From: Paracoccus xiamenensis
Lineage (GTDB): Bacteria; Pseudomonadota; Alphaproteobacteria; Rhodobacterales; Rhodobacteraceae
Length of the DNA stretch: 64,000 nt
Reading direction: 5' to 3'
NCBI RefSeq assembly: GCF_011308835.1
Contig: NZ_JAAOHY010000008.1
Coordinates: forward strand, 86,654 to 150,653
The notes beneath the pieces are model-generated. The model saw only the letters and a program-made list of their open reading frames with translations, did no database searches and was not told where the DNA came from. This document shows positions 25,126 through 34,380 of this stretch, in pieces. The translations under genes and the position numbers were made by a program. Positions within the stretch are counted from its first letter, which is position 1. Every line of letters starts with the position of its first letter.

Positions 25126-27342
25126 TCAGGTCTGTGTACCCTTCCGAAGCGGGCGGACATAGGAAAGCCATTCGCGCAGGGCCGCGGGTTGCACCGGCTT
25201 TCGCAGCAAAGAAATGTCCTGCATCTGGGCAAGATCGGCGACCTCGTCGCTGCGGTTCGCGGTGACCAGCAAGGCGCGGATGTCGCCGTATCGCGCGCGC
25301 AGCTTGGCGATGGTTTCAATGCCAGTCTTGCCGTGGTCCAACTGATAATCCGCGATGATTGCGTCCGGGGTCTCGCCGATTTCCTCGATCAACTCGACGG
25401 CAACATCAAAATCCGAGGCCGGCAAGGGACTGATGCCCCATTGGTCAAGCAGCAGAACCATTGCGTCCAGTACCGCAGGTTCATTCTCGACCACGAGGAC
25501 GATCATGTCAGAAAAGGGTCGGGCGGCCGTTTCGTCAATCGCGTGATCATGCTGGTCGATCTGGGGCAGGGGGGCTTGGTCAAGCGTCAGGCGGAAAACG
25601 GTTCCGCGCCCCTCCCAACTGTCCAATGAAAGTTGATGGTCCAGCAGCATGGCCGCGCGTTTGACGATGGACAGACCCAGACCCATTCCGGCAGTCTGAG
25701 CCATTCCGGTGTCAAGACGATGAAATTCCTCGAAAATTGCCTCGCGTTCTGAAACCGGGATGCCGGGGCCGGTGTCCCAGACCTCGATGCGTATCTGTCC
25801 ATTGGGCAGATGACGCGCGCCGAACAAAACCTTGCCTCGTGCGGTATAAGTAATGGCGTTGACCACAAGGTTCTGGATCACCCGCTGCAGATAGCCGGGA
25901 TCGCTGAGGACGATGGCACGGGTCGGAACGACGCGGAGCGAAATCCCCTTGCGTGCTGCGGTTTCGCGATAATCGGCGGCTATGCTGGCAAAAAGCGCGC
26001 CGAGGTCGATCCGGCTGTGCTGAACATTCGTCGCGCCCTCCAGTCGCGAGATATCCAGCAGCGCGTGCAGGATCGCCTCGACCGAGGAAAAGGCGCTTTC
26101 GATGCGCTGCATCAGCATCGCTTCGCGTGCCGGCAATGCGTCGGGCTGGACCGAGGCCATGAACAGCTTGGCCGCATTCAGCGGTTGCAGCAGGTCATGG
26201 CTGGCGGCGGCGAGGAAGCGGGTCTTGGCCTGATTGGCCCGCAGTGCCTCATCTCGGGCCGATCTCATCTCCAGCGTGCGCCGGCGGACGCGCGCCTCCA
26301 GCGTTTCGTTGGTCTTGGCAAGGGCCGTCTGCGCCCGGCGTTCGCCTGTCACGTCGGAAAAGCTGACCACGAAGCCGCCGTTTGGCATGGCACGCATGGC
26401 CAGGGTCAGATGATGACCGCCACGGGTCAAAAGCTCGTCCCGCAGCGGGCGTTGAGATTCCTGATTGTTCACCCATTGCATGATCCGGTCGATCTTCTCG
26501 ACACGCTGAAACACGCCATGCTTGCGAAGGATTTCGACCAGCTGATGAAAATCGGCGCCGACCTGCATGATCTCGGCGGGCAGCGGCAGCAGATCCAGCA
26601 GGCGGATATTCCACGCAAGAAGCAACCGGTTCGCGTCGAAGGTGGCGACGCCTTGGTCGAGGTGATCCAGCGTGGCGCGGACAAGCTGGCTTTGCGCATC
26701 GAGCAGCTTGTCGCGTTCCAGCCTTTCGCGACGGACGGTGACGGTGACCTCTGTCTGAAGGATGGCCGTGCCACCGTTCGAGGTTGGCCTTTCCGAGACC
26801 TGAATCCAGCGGTCGCCCGTCAGTTCCAGAATGAATCCCACCTGCAATTCCAGATGCCGCGCGCGGCGCTCGGCCAGCCATTCGCCGCGCGACTTGCCCT
26901 CGCTGGGAAGAAGCGCTGACGATTGCGAGACAAGACTGAAATAGTCATCCAGAAGCAGGCCGGGCGTGACCTTTTGACGAATGTCCGGGAACAGCCGGGC
27001 AAAGCGGCTGTTCGACATGATCAGGCGGTTGTCATGGCCGAACAGCGCAAAGCCTTCGCGCACCGCCTCCAGCGCGTCGGCCAGGTCGGCGCGGGCGCTT
27101 TCGGCCTCGTGCCGCGCGCGGTCCAGGCGCGAACGCGACTGGTTCAACTGGTCCATCGCCTGTTCAAGATCATGCGTGCGTGCGCGGACCTTGGCTTCCA
27201 GTGCGGCGGCCGTATGGAAGTAGTTATAGGCGGTGTCGGCGCTGGCGGACTCAACCCGTTTCATCAGCGCGGTGACGATCTGGCTGAGCTTTTCCAGCTT
27301 GCGTTCCGGGCTGTCGTCGGGGCGCAGCAGCTTTCTATGCAT
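25126..27342 (-). CDS. Hybrid sensor histidine kinase/response regulator (NahK/ErcS'-like)
   Basis: A 738-residue soluble hybrid kinase. After an N-terminal coiled coil (about residues 10-95) come two PAS-type domains (EGFALFGHDNRLIMSN and QGVATFDANRLLLAWN), a second coiled coil, the H-box FLAAASHDLLQPLNAAKLF, an HATPase with GMGLGLSIVKR, and a C-terminal receiver with the acceptor Asp in AIIADYQLDHG. No transmembrane helix is seen. It closes a minus-strand operon with a LuxR regulator and a FIST protein next to alcohol-oxidation genes. This resembles the kinases that control PQQ alcohol dehydrogenase in pseudomonads. Start 27342 follows GAGGAC; 27354 is an alternative. Confidence 0.88.
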   Translation of the reverse strand: MHRKLLRPDDSPERKLEKLSQIVTALMKRVESASADTAYNYFHTAAALEAKVRARTHDLEQAMDQLNQSRSRLDRARHEAESARADLADALEAVREGFALFGHDNRLIMSNSRFARLFPDIRQKVTPGLLLDDYFSLVSQSSALLPSEGKSRGEWLAERRARHLELQVGFILELTGDRWIQVSERPTSNGGTAILQTEVTVTVRRERLERDKLLDAQSQLVRATLDHLDQGVATFDANRLLLAWNIRLLDLLPLPAEIMQVGADFHQLVEILRKHGVFQRVEKIDRIMQWVNNQESQRPLRDELLTRGGHHLTLAMRAMPNGGFVVSFSDVTGERRAQTALAKTNETLEARVRRRTLEMRSARDEALRANQAKTRFLAAASHDLLQPLNAAKLFMASVQPDALPAREAMLMQRIESAFSSVEAILHALLDISRLEGATNVQHSRIDLGALFASIAADYRETAARKGISLRVVPTRAIVLSDPGYLQRVIQNLVVNAITYTARGKVLFGARHLPNGQIRIEVWDTGPGIPVSEREAIFEEFHRLDTGMAQTAGMGLGLSIVKRAAMLLDHQLSLDSWEGRGTVFRLTLDQAPLPQIDQHDHAIDETAARPFSDMIVLVVENEPAVLDAMVLLLDQWGISPLPASDFDVAVELIEEIGETPDAIIADYQLDHGKTGIETIAKLRARYGDIRALLVTANRSDEVADLAQMQDISLLRKPVQPAALREWLSYVRPLRKGTQT

Positions 27343-28480
27343 CGCCGTCCTCATCCGCGAAGATCGCGACGCCGGTGAAGGTCTGGTTCACATGCATGGC
27401 GCCGTGCTGTTCGCCGTAGGTATTGAACCCGAGAACACGATAGCGCCGCATCAGGTCCGACATTTCCGCGACCCGCTGGGATGAGGTGATCTCGATCTTA
27501 CGCAGCACGCAATCGAAACCGATCATCGCTTCGGGCCTGCGGCCATCGACGATACGCGCCAGCGATTCTTCCAGATGGTGCAGCAGGTCGTGCCGTTCGG
27601 CCATGGTCAGCACCAGCCCCTGATCCACGGCCGAGAAAAAGCGGATCTCGCCGTTCTCCTCGATCTTCTGGATCGCCCTGACGTGATAGTCGCCGCCCGC
27701 CTGAACCAGAACCGGGTGGGATGCGAAGTGGAACGGCGAAAGCTGGCTGGTCGAGTTTCCGATCAGGCGCGCATATTCCTCAGCGGCGGGTTCGTCGTTG
27801 ATGCGCGACACCACGCGCGCCGCAGGATCGGCTTCGGTCACCACCATCCGGGTCGGTCCGGGCGAGAAATTCTCGATACGAAAAACCTGGATCGGCAGGC
27901 GAGACCGGACAAGCGTCAGGATCGAGATGTTCTTGTGGAATGCGCCGTCCCAAAGCAGCCGGGTTTCCGAAAATTCCAGCCCGTCGCCGGCCGAGCCGCC
28001 GAAATGGGCGATATCGCCTAGACTGGGGCTGACCGCGCTGATGACGCGGTCCTCGTGTCGCGCCAGCCCGTCATTCAGCAGGAAGGCGAAACGGTGGGGC
28101 AGGGTGGCGGGGTTGCCCTGTTCCGCCGCGATCAGGTCCAGCACCTTGCCGGCCAACTGGTCGGGCGCCTCTTCCGGGTCGATGCAGGTTGCGCTGACCG
28201 AGAAGTTCTCTGCCGAAAAAGCAACCGCTACGACCGAATTGTCGCGCATGCCTGCGGGTGTGATTTCGCCCGCCGTCGTGCAGCCGATGATCAGCGTGTC
28301 AGGGAAGGCCTGCGTGGCGGCTGCGGCAAATTCGGGGCGGGCATATTCCGGTGACAGGAACAGGCACAGCAGCGCAAGCTTCCGCCCCCCGATACCGTCG
28401 GCGATCTCGCTTATTGCCTGCGTGGGATCCGGCGCGGCGGACCAGCTGCGCAGGATGATCTGGCCGGTGTGACCGCTCAT
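27335..28480 (-). CDS. FIST-domain signal-transduction protein
   Basis: A 381-residue FIST N/C protein, a sensory domain predicted to bind small ligands such as amino acids. The FIST-N start GQIILRSWSAAPDPTQAISEIADG is followed by FADTLIIGCTTAGEITPAG-type glycine-rich strands, and the FIST-C part ends GFNTYGEQHGAMHVNQTFTGVAIF, the usual closing segment. It overlaps the kinase gene and lies after the LuxR regulator, so it probably supplies a signal input to that kinase. ATG 28480 with AGGG upstream is preferred over an in-frame ATG at 28513. Confidence 0.85.
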   Translation of the reverse strand: MSGHTGQIILRSWSAAPDPTQAISEIADGIGGRKLALLCLFLSPEYARPEFAAAATQAFPDTLIIGCTTAGEITPAGMRDNSVVAVAFSAENFSVSATCIDPEEAPDQLAGKVLDLIAAEQGNPATLPHRFAFLLNDGLARHEDRVISAVSPSLGDIAHFGGSAGDGLEFSETRLLWDGAFHKNISILTLVRSRLPIQVFRIENFSPGPTRMVVTEADPAARVVSRINDEPAAEEYARLIGNSTSQLSPFHFASHPVLVQAGGDYHVRAIQKIEENGEIRFFSAVDQGLVLTMAERHDLLHHLEESLARIVDGRRPEAMIGFDCVLRKIEITSSQRVAEMSDLMRRYRVLGFNTYGEQHGAMHVNQTFTGVAIFADEDGDA

Positions 28481-28524
28481 GCGATGCCCTGACCCCTCCC
28501 CTGATCGCAGCATTTTCGCGATGT

Positions 28525-28560
28525 TAGGCCCGGTGATGCGCTGATGGCAAGCCGGGCCTA
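28525..28560 (-). terminator. Hairpin between response regulator and FIST genes
   Basis: TAGGCCCGG and CCGGGCCTA form a perfect 9-bp stem with an 18-base loop; on the minus strand the stem starts at the regulator's TAG stop codon. It may partly end transcription and keep kinase and FIST levels below the regulator's. Confidence 0.45.
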
Positions 28561-29262
28561 TTCGGGCAGGATCGTATCGAACCTGACGCTTTGGGCCAGC
28601 GAAACCGCATGGGTGCGTGAATGGGCATGCATCTTGCGCAGGATCGCGGTCACATGTGCCTTCACCGTCGTTTCGGCAATATCCAGTTCGAAGGCGATCT
28701 GCTTGTTCATCTTGCCCATGCAGATCATGTGAAGGATCGTGCCCTGCTGCGGTGTCAGGGTCTTCATCCGCGCGATGACGCTGTCGACGTCGCCAGAGGC
28801 TGGGGGTGCGTGATTGGGGTCCGTCTCCAGCACGCCCTTCGAAAGGACTGTGCCGATGGCGGCAACGATCTGTTCCCGTGAGCTGTGCTTGGGGACAAAG
28901 CCGATTGCGCCGGCGGCCTTGACCGCATCGACCACCGGTTGATCCGACAGGGAGGAGACGACGATTACAGGCGTCTCTCCGACCATGGACTTGACGCGGA
29001 TCAGCCCGTCGACCCCCTTCACGTCGGGCAGGTTCAGATCGAGCACCAGAAGATCAAACCGCGCGCCTTTCGCGATCAGGTCAAGCGCGGCAGACAGGCG
29101 GTGGGCAACGCTGATCGAATGGTCCGGGAACGCATCCGCAATTGTCATCTGCATGGCATCGAGAAACAGCGGGTGATCGTCGACAAGCAAGATCAGAGGG
29201 CCGTTATTGGCCGCGCCAACCTCGCCGTTGGATTCGAGTATTTGACCAGAACGCTGTGACAT
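28558..29262 (-). CDS. LuxR/NarL-type response regulator (AgmR/ErbR/FlhR-like)
   Basis: A 234-residue DNA-binding response regulator. The receiver holds the acidic pocket LLVDDH and acceptor Asp75 in LLVLDLNLPD. The C-terminal LuxR helix-turn-helix (about residues 165-225) reads LTPQQGTILHMICMGKMNKQ and AETTVKAHVTAILRKM. It is first in an operon with a FIST protein and a hybrid kinase and is divergent from the aldehyde dehydrogenase gene. Regulators of this kind activate quinoprotein alcohol oxidation genes in pseudomonads and Paracoccus. The shared inverted repeat at 29344, 36155 and 42746/42761 is the obvious candidate for its site. Confidence 0.88.
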   Translation of the reverse strand: MSQRSGQILESNGEVGAANNGPLILLVDDHPLFLDAMQMTIADAFPDHSISVAHRLSAALDLIAKGARFDLLVLDLNLPDVKGVDGLIRVKSMVGETPVIVVSSLSDQPVVDAVKAAGAIGFVPKHSSREQIVAAIGTVLSKGVLETDPNHAPPASGDVDSVIARMKTLTPQQGTILHMICMGKMNKQIAFELDIAETTVKAHVTAILRKMHAHSRTHAVSLAQSVRFDTILPE

Positions 29263-29343
29263 GTGCCCTCTTTTTGGTCACCCTAACTGATTGCCCGCAA
29301 TTCCATCAGTTATTTGTGGATCAGTTTTCAGGACTCCGACACT

Positions 29344-29361
29344 CGACCAAGGTCGCATATG
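29344..29361 (+). promoter_or_regulatory. Shared regulon motif, copy 1 (aldehyde dehydrogenase promoter)
   Basis: CGACCAAGGTCGCATATG: a 5-2-5 inverted repeat (CGACC-AA-GGTCG) followed by CATATG. It lies between the divergent response-regulator and aldehyde dehydrogenase genes, 90 bases before the latter's start. Identical to 18 bases at 42761. Confidence 0.7.
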
Positions 29362-29451
29362 TCCGGCCACGATTTTGCGCCAACCTTTCCCTGGATGATT
29401 GCGACAGGGCGGCAAGCAAGCCGCGGCCTGCGATAAAGGGAGGAAACCAGC

Positions 29452-30996
29452 ATGAATGTTCAGCCACGGAACAATCTGAGCGACGCGTTGAGCGTCAGCC
29501 ATCTCGGCATCGAATTTCCGTACAAGGCCCGCTACGGCAACTACATCAACGGCGAATTCGTCGAGCCGAAATCCGGTCAGTATTTCGAGAACACGACCCC
29601 GATCAACAATGAGGTGATCTGCGAGGTCGCCCGTTCCAACGCCGATGACATCGAAGCGGCGCTGGATGCTGCCCATGCCGCCAAGGCCGCGTGGGGCCGC
29701 ACCTCGCCGGCCGAGCGTGGCGTCATCCTGAACCAGATCGCCGATGTGATGGCGGCAAATCACAACCTGCTCGCCGCAGCCGAGACGCTGGACAATGGCA
29801 AGCCGATCCGGGAATCGATCAATGCCGATGTTGCACTGGCGATTGACCATTTCCGCTATTTCGGCGGCGTGATCCGCGCGGAAGAGGGCGGTATCTCGGA
29901 AATCGACGCAAACACCTATGCCTATCATTTCCACGAACCGCTGGGCGTTGTCGGCCAGATCATTCCGTGGAACTTCCCGCTGCTGATGGCGACCTGGAAA
30001 CTGGCGCCTGCGCTGGCGGCGGGGAACTGCGTGGTGCTGAAACCGGCCGAACAGACCCCGGCCAGTATTCTGGTGCTGATGGAACTGATCGGCCACCTGC
30101 TGCCGCCGGGCGTGCTGAACGTGGTGAACGGCTTCGGTCTGGAGGCGGGCAAGCCGCTGGCGTCGTCACCCCGCATCGCCAAGATCGCCTTTACCGGCGA
30201 GACCACGACCGGCCGGCTGATCATGCAATATGCAGCCGAGAACCTGATCCCGGTGACGCTGGAACTGGGCGGCAAATCCCCGAACATCTTCTTCGAGGAT
30301 GTGATGTCTGCCGATGACGCCTTCTTCGACAAGGCGCTGGAAGGCTTCACCATGTTCGCGCTGAACCAGGGCGAGGTCTGCACATGTCCGTCGCGGGCGC
30401 TGGTGCAGGAAAGCATCGCCGATCAGTTCCTGGAACGCGCGATCGAGCGCGTGAACGCGATCGTGCAGGGCAATCCGCTGGATCCGGCCACGATGATCGG
30501 CGCGCAGGCCTCGACCGAGCAGATGGAGAAGATCGGCTCTTACCTGAAGCTTGGCCGTGACGAAGGTGCGCAAGTTCTGGCCGGCGGAAGCCTGGGCAAG
30601 GTGGAAGGGATCGACAATGGCAACTACATCCAGCCGACGGTCTTCCGGGGCAACAACAAGATGCGCATCTTCCAAGAGGAGATATTCGGCCCGGTCCTGT
30701 CGGTAACGACCTTCAAGGATGAAGAAGAGGCGCTGCAGATCGCCAATGACACGCTTTACGGTCTGGGCGCCGGGGTGTGGACCCGCGACGGCAACCGCGC
30801 ATTCCGCACCGGCCGCGCCATTCAGGCGGGTCGCGTCTGGACCAACTGCTACCATGCCTATCCGGCCCATGCGGCCTTTGGCGGCTACAAGCAGTCGGGC
30901 ATCGGGCGTGAAAACCACAAGATGATGCTGTCGCATTACCGCCAGACCAAGAACCTGCTGGTCAGCTACGATCCCAACAAGCTGGGCTTCTTCTGA
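29452..30996 (+). CDS. NAD-dependent aldehyde dehydrogenase (acetaldehyde dehydrogenase, ExaC/AcoD-like)
   Basis: A 514-residue aldehyde dehydrogenase that oxidises the aldehyde made by the PQQ enzyme to the acid, likely acetaldehyde to acetate. It shows the NAD-fold Rossmann segment [12 protein letters not shown], the catalytic Glu in [12 protein letters not shown] and the catalytic Cys in [11 protein letters not shown]. The sequence [19 protein letters not shown] is the cofactor entry motif. GGAGG precedes the ATG. It is followed by a DUF779 gene, a pairing common for acetaldehyde dehydrogenases, and carries the shared inverted repeat in its promoter. Confidence 0.92.
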   Translation: MNVQPRNNLSDALSVSHLGIEFPYKARYGNYINGEFVEPKSGQYFENTTPINNEVICEVARSNADDIEAALDAAHAAKAAWGRTSPAERGVILNQIADVMAANHNLLAAAETLDNGKPIRESINADVALAIDHFRYFGGVIRAEEGGISEIDANTYAYHFHEPLGVVGQIIPWNFPLLMATWKLAPALAAGNCVVLKPAEQTPASILVLMELIGHLLPPGVLNVVNGFGLEAGKPLASSPRIAKIAFTGETTTGRLIMQYAAENLIPVTLELGGKSPNIFFEDVMSADDAFFDKALEGFTMFALNQGEVCTCPSRALVQESIADQFLERAIERVNAIVQGNPLDPATMIGAQASTEQMEKIGSYLKLGRDEGAQVLAGGSLGKVEGIDNGNYIQPTVFRGNNKMRIFQEEIFGPVLSVTTFKDEEEALQIANDTLYGLGAGVWTRDGNRAFRTGRAIQAGRVWTNCYHAYPAHAAFGGYKQSGIGRENHKMMLSHYRQTKNLLVSYDPNKLGFF

Positions 30997-31020
30997 TCGC
31001 AACCGGCCGCCAGCGGCCAG

Positions 31021-31049
31021 CCGCCCGAGGTACTCCCTGCCTCGGGCGG
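31021..31049 (+). terminator. Hairpin between aldehyde dehydrogenase and DUF779 genes
   Basis: CCGCCCGAGG and CCTCGGGCGG form a perfect 10-bp stem with a 9-base loop, 24 bases after the dehydrogenase stop. No U-run follows, so it may be an attenuator or mRNA-stabilising structure inside the operon. Confidence 0.5.
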
Positions 31050-31074
31050 CGAAATTCATCGAGGAGGAGGTCCG

Positions 31075-31425
31075 ATGGCGCGCGAGCAGGATGAAATGAA
31101 GCTTGATGCCACCCAGGCCGCGCTGGATTTGCTGCGTGACATCCAGTCGGTGCACGGGCCGCGTTTGCTGTTCCACCAGTCCGGCGGCTGCTGCGACGGC
31201 TCTGCCCCGATGCTGTTCGCCGAAGGGGATTATCGCATCGGCGACAGCGACGTGAAGATTGGCGAGATCGGTGGCGTTCCCTTCTACATGAACGCCGACC
31301 AGTATGAGCGTTGGAAGCACACCAATCTTCTCATCGACGCGGGCGCCGGACGCGGCGGGACTTTCTCGCTGGACAATGGGACCGGACGGCGGTTTCTGAC
31401 ATGTTCAGACGTTTGTACGCGATGA
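31075..31425 (+). CDS. DUF779 domain protein
   Basis: A 116-residue protein of the DUF779 family, whose members usually sit directly after acetaldehyde dehydrogenase genes. Conserved residues are in FHQSGGCCDGSAPML (a Cys-Cys pair) and IGGVPFYMNADQYERWKHT; the C-terminal FLTCSDVCTR adds two more cysteines, which suggests metal binding or redox activity. The function is unknown. GAGGAGGAGG precedes the ATG. The next gene starts one base after its stop. Confidence 0.82.
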   Translation: MAREQDEMKLDATQAALDLLRDIQSVHGPRLLFHQSGGCCDGSAPMLFAEGDYRIGDSDVKIGEIGGVPFYMNADQYERWKHTNLLIDAGAGRGGTFSLDNGTGRRFLTCSDVCTR

Positions 31426-31426
31426 A

Positions 31427-33472
31427 ATGGGACGCCTGACCGCAGCATTTGCTCTGGCTTTCTATCTGCTGACCGGCATGTCGGCGCAGGCCGAAATCCT
31501 GCCCGCCGAAGACATCGCCGCGCGCATCGACCCCCCGTATTTTCTTGGCGACGAGATCGCCCCAGGCATCTGGCAGTTGACCGGGCTGGACAAGGTGCGG
31601 GCCGGCACCGTCATCCAGTCCGAGGCATTGGCCCCTTTGCCGGGCTTTTCGGGTGCCGCGATCAATACCCTGATCGTGATGGGGAATGACGGCACTTTCC
31701 TGCAGGTCGAACTGCTTGACCATAACGAGCCGATCTTTGTTTCAGGCCTGGGTCAGGCGCCATTTGACGACTTCATTGCGCAATATGTCGGGCGCTCGGT
31801 CACGGATCGTTTCAGCATCGGCACCCCGGCCCCCGGCGTGCAGGAACTGGACGGCGTGGCCAAGGCCACGGCCTCGGTCAGGATTGCCCACGAAAGCATC
31901 CTTGCCGCCGCGCTGGAGGTGGCGCGGGATTCGATTTCGGGGCTGGACAGGCCACCCGCCGCAAGCCCCGACCCCGATTATCGCGAACAGCTGAGCTGGC
32001 AGGATCTTCTGGATCAGGGGCTGGTCGGCAGGCTTCGCGTGACAAATGCGGAAATCGACGCAGCTTTCGCGGGTACCGTCTGGGCTAATGACGACCCCGA
32101 AGCGTCCGCCGATCCCGAGGGCATCTATCTGGACCTCTACCTTGTGGATCTCGGCCCGCCCAGCATCGCCGCGGCAGTGCTGAGCGATGAGGGGCAGGCG
32201 CGTCTTGATGCGTTCCGCGAGATCTCCCCGGATGCCGAGCCGTTGCTGCTGATCGATGCCGGGCGGCACGGATTGGTGGGCGAGGACTTCGTGCGCAATA
32301 CCGCACCCGCTTTGATCGGGCTGATGCAGGACGGATTCCCGTTGGAGCTTCGCGACAGCGACCTTCTGTTCACGCTGAAACCGGACCTGCCGCAGGGCGC
32401 GGCGATGATCCTGCGAACCGACCGCCGGCTGGGCTTTGACCCGGCGCGCGAATATCAACTGACGGTGCTGGCCGAACGCGAACATGGCGTCTTCCAGCCA
32501 GAGACCGGCACCCAGGAACTGCGCCTTTCCCACGCAACGGATGCGCGCTTTTTCCTGCGCCCTGTGGAGGCGGTCAAGATGTCGCCGCTTCAGGCCACCC
32601 TGCTTGCCCGCTGGCCGGATCTTGTGGCCCTGGCCGCGTTCTGTGGGCTGACGCTGACCCTTTTGCTGCGCCAATCAGCCACAGCGGGCAGCCGGCATTT
32701 CGGGGCGATCCGGCTGGCGGTTCTTGCCGTGACCCTGGTTTTCGTCGGCTGGTGGGGGCAGGGGCAGCTTTCGGTCGTCACCGTCACCGGGACGCTGCGT
32801 GCGGGGCTGCAAGGGCAATCGCTGGGCTTTCTGCTGTATGATCCGTTCTCGCTGATGCTCTGGGGTGTGGCGCTCGCCTCGGTCCTCGTTTGGGGGAGGG
32901 GGTGGTTCTGCGGCTGGATGTGCCCGTTCGGTGCCCTGCAGGAACTGACTCATGCGGCGGGTCGGCGGCTGGGCCTGCGTCCGCTGGTGGTGCCGGATCG
33001 TCTGGATCGGCAGCTGCGCCGGATCAAGTATCTGGTGCTTGCCCTATTGGTCGTATCCGCCTTTGCCGCGCCCGGCCTGTCCGACAGCCTGAACGAGGTC
33101 GAGCCGTTCAAGACCGCCGTCACCACCTATTTCCTGCGCGACTGGTTCTATGTCGCCTATGCGCTGTTCTGGATCGTCGCCGGCCTGTTCCTGTTCAAAA
33201 GCTTCTGCCGCTATGTCTGCCCGCTGGGTGCCTTCTTCGCGCTGACGGATGGGCTGCGCTTCGCGGACAATATTCCACGGCGCGCCGAATGCGGCAGCCC
33301 GTGCCAGCTTTGCCGGGTGCGCTGCAAATATGGTGCCATCCGCAAGAGCGGCGAAATCAGCTATGATGAGTGCTTCCAGTGCCTCGAATGCGTACAGATC
33401 CATGACGACGCGACGACCTGCGTGCCGCTTGTGCTGGCGGCGCGGAAGGGCGCGCGCAAGGTGGCGGCATGA
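31427..33472 (+). CDS. NosR/NirI-like membrane flavoprotein with 4Fe-4S domain
   Basis: A 681-residue inner-membrane redox protein. It has a signal peptide, a periplasmic FMN-binding domain (about 60-170), several transmembrane helices (about 390-600) with CGWMCPFGALQEL and CRYVCPLGAFFAL, and a C-terminal ferredoxin-like region with GSPCQLCRVRCKYG and CFQCLECVQ. The expected flavin acceptor is Thr148 in DGVAKATASV, where AKAT replaces the common SGAT. NosR and NirI pass quinol electrons to periplasmic copper or haem enzymes. Here the neighbours are PQQ alcohol-oxidation genes instead of nos or nir genes, so the partner is unknown. The ApbE gene overlaps its stop. Confidence 0.85.
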   Translation: MGRLTAAFALAFYLLTGMSAQAEILPAEDIAARIDPPYFLGDEIAPGIWQLTGLDKVRAGTVIQSEALAPLPGFSGAAINTLIVMGNDGTFLQVELLDHNEPIFVSGLGQAPFDDFIAQYVGRSVTDRFSIGTPAPGVQELDGVAKATASVRIAHESILAAALEVARDSISGLDRPPAASPDPDYREQLSWQDLLDQGLVGRLRVTNAEIDAAFAGTVWANDDPEASADPEGIYLDLYLVDLGPPSIAAAVLSDEGQARLDAFREISPDAEPLLLIDAGRHGLVGEDFVRNTAPALIGLMQDGFPLELRDSDLLFTLKPDLPQGAAMILRTDRRLGFDPAREYQLTVLAEREHGVFQPETGTQELRLSHATDARFFLRPVEAVKMSPLQATLLARWPDLVALAAFCGLTLTLLLRQSATAGSRHFGAIRLAVLAVTLVFVGWWGQGQLSVVTVTGTLRAGLQGQSLGFLLYDPFSLMLWGVALASVLVWGRGWFCGWMCPFGALQELTHAAGRRLGLRPLVVPDRLDRQLRRIKYLVLALLVVSAFAAPGLSDSLNEVEPFKTAVTTYFLRDWFYVAYALFWIVAGLFLFKSFCRYVCPLGAFFALTDGLRFADNIPRRAECGSPCQLCRVRCKYGAIRKSGEISYDECFQCLECVQIHDDATTCVPLVLAARKGARKVAA

Positions 33473-34380
33473 AGCGGCGGCGCTTTCTGGCCATAGCGGC
33501 GGCGGCGTCATTGGCAGGCCCTGCGGCCGCTGCGCCGGTCCGCTGGGACGGGCTGGCCTTTGGCGGTGACGTTTCGGTCACGATCCGGGGTGGACGCGCG
33601 GCGGATGCGGCATTGCGCGCTGTCGTGGGCGATATCCGGCGGATCGAACGCAAGTTTTCGCTGTTCGATCCCGACAGTGACCTCAGCCGGCTGAACCGCA
33701 CTGGGGCGATATCGATGGATGCCGATTGGCGCGTGATCGTGCAGCATGTCGACAATCTGCATCGCGCCACTGACGGGATTTTCGATCCCACGGTGCAGCC
33801 GCTCTGGCGGCTCATGGCATCGACTTCGGGAACGCCCGGCGAAGCGGCATGGCGAGAGGCCAAGGCATTGCTGGGATGGAACAGGGTTCGCCATGTTGGC
33901 GGGCGTCTGCAACTGGATCGCGGTCAGGCGCTGACGCTGAACGGCATTGCGCAGGGCTTTGCCAGCGACCTGATCGCCGAGCGGCTGCACCTTGCCGGCT
34001 TCGACGAGGTGCTGGTTGATCTGGGCGAGTTCCGGGCCGGTCGTGCAGGCCAGTGGCGGGTCGGGATCGACGGGCTGCCGGACCGGATGGCACTGCGCAA
34101 CAGCGCGCTTGCGATCAGCGCCCCGGGGGCGATGCGGTTTGGCGCGGACGTGGCCGCAGGACATATCTTCGATGCGACCGGGCCCGCCCCGCGTCCGGCA
34201 CGCTGGCGCCTTGCCGCTGTGCATGCAGGCAGCGCCGCCGTGGCAGATGGGCTGTCGACAGGTTTCGCACTGATGGAAGCGGACGCAATCCGCCGGGCCA
34301 TGATCGGGACATGCCGGCAGGTCCTGCTGGTTTCGGCGGATGGGGACGAGCTGCGGCTGGACGCCGCGACGCCTGCCTGA
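33469..34380 (+). CDS. apbE: ApbE-like FAD:protein FMN transferase
   Basis: A 303-residue exported flavin transferase that links FMN to a Thr of its target. The N-terminus MKRRRFLAIAAAASLAG has a twin-arginine-type signal, so it acts in the periplasm. ApbE features are LTLNGIAQGFASDLIAE, VLVDLGEFRAG (where GGD or GGN is more common), AGHIFDATG with the metal-binding Asp, and VADGLSTGFALM. It overlaps the NosR-like gene by four bases, and the flavin-acceptor domain there is its obvious substrate. Confidence 0.88.
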   Translation: MKRRRFLAIAAAASLAGPAAAAPVRWDGLAFGGDVSVTIRGGRAADAALRAVVGDIRRIERKFSLFDPDSDLSRLNRTGAISMDADWRVIVQHVDNLHRATDGIFDPTVQPLWRLMASTSGTPGEAAWREAKALLGWNRVRHVGGRLQLDRGQALTLNGIAQGFASDLIAERLHLAGFDEVLVDLGEFRAGRAGQWRVGIDGLPDRMALRNSALAISAPGAMRFGADVAAGHIFDATGPAPRPARWRLAAVHAGSAAVADGLSTGFALMEADAIRRAMIGTCRQVLLVSADGDELRLDAATPA

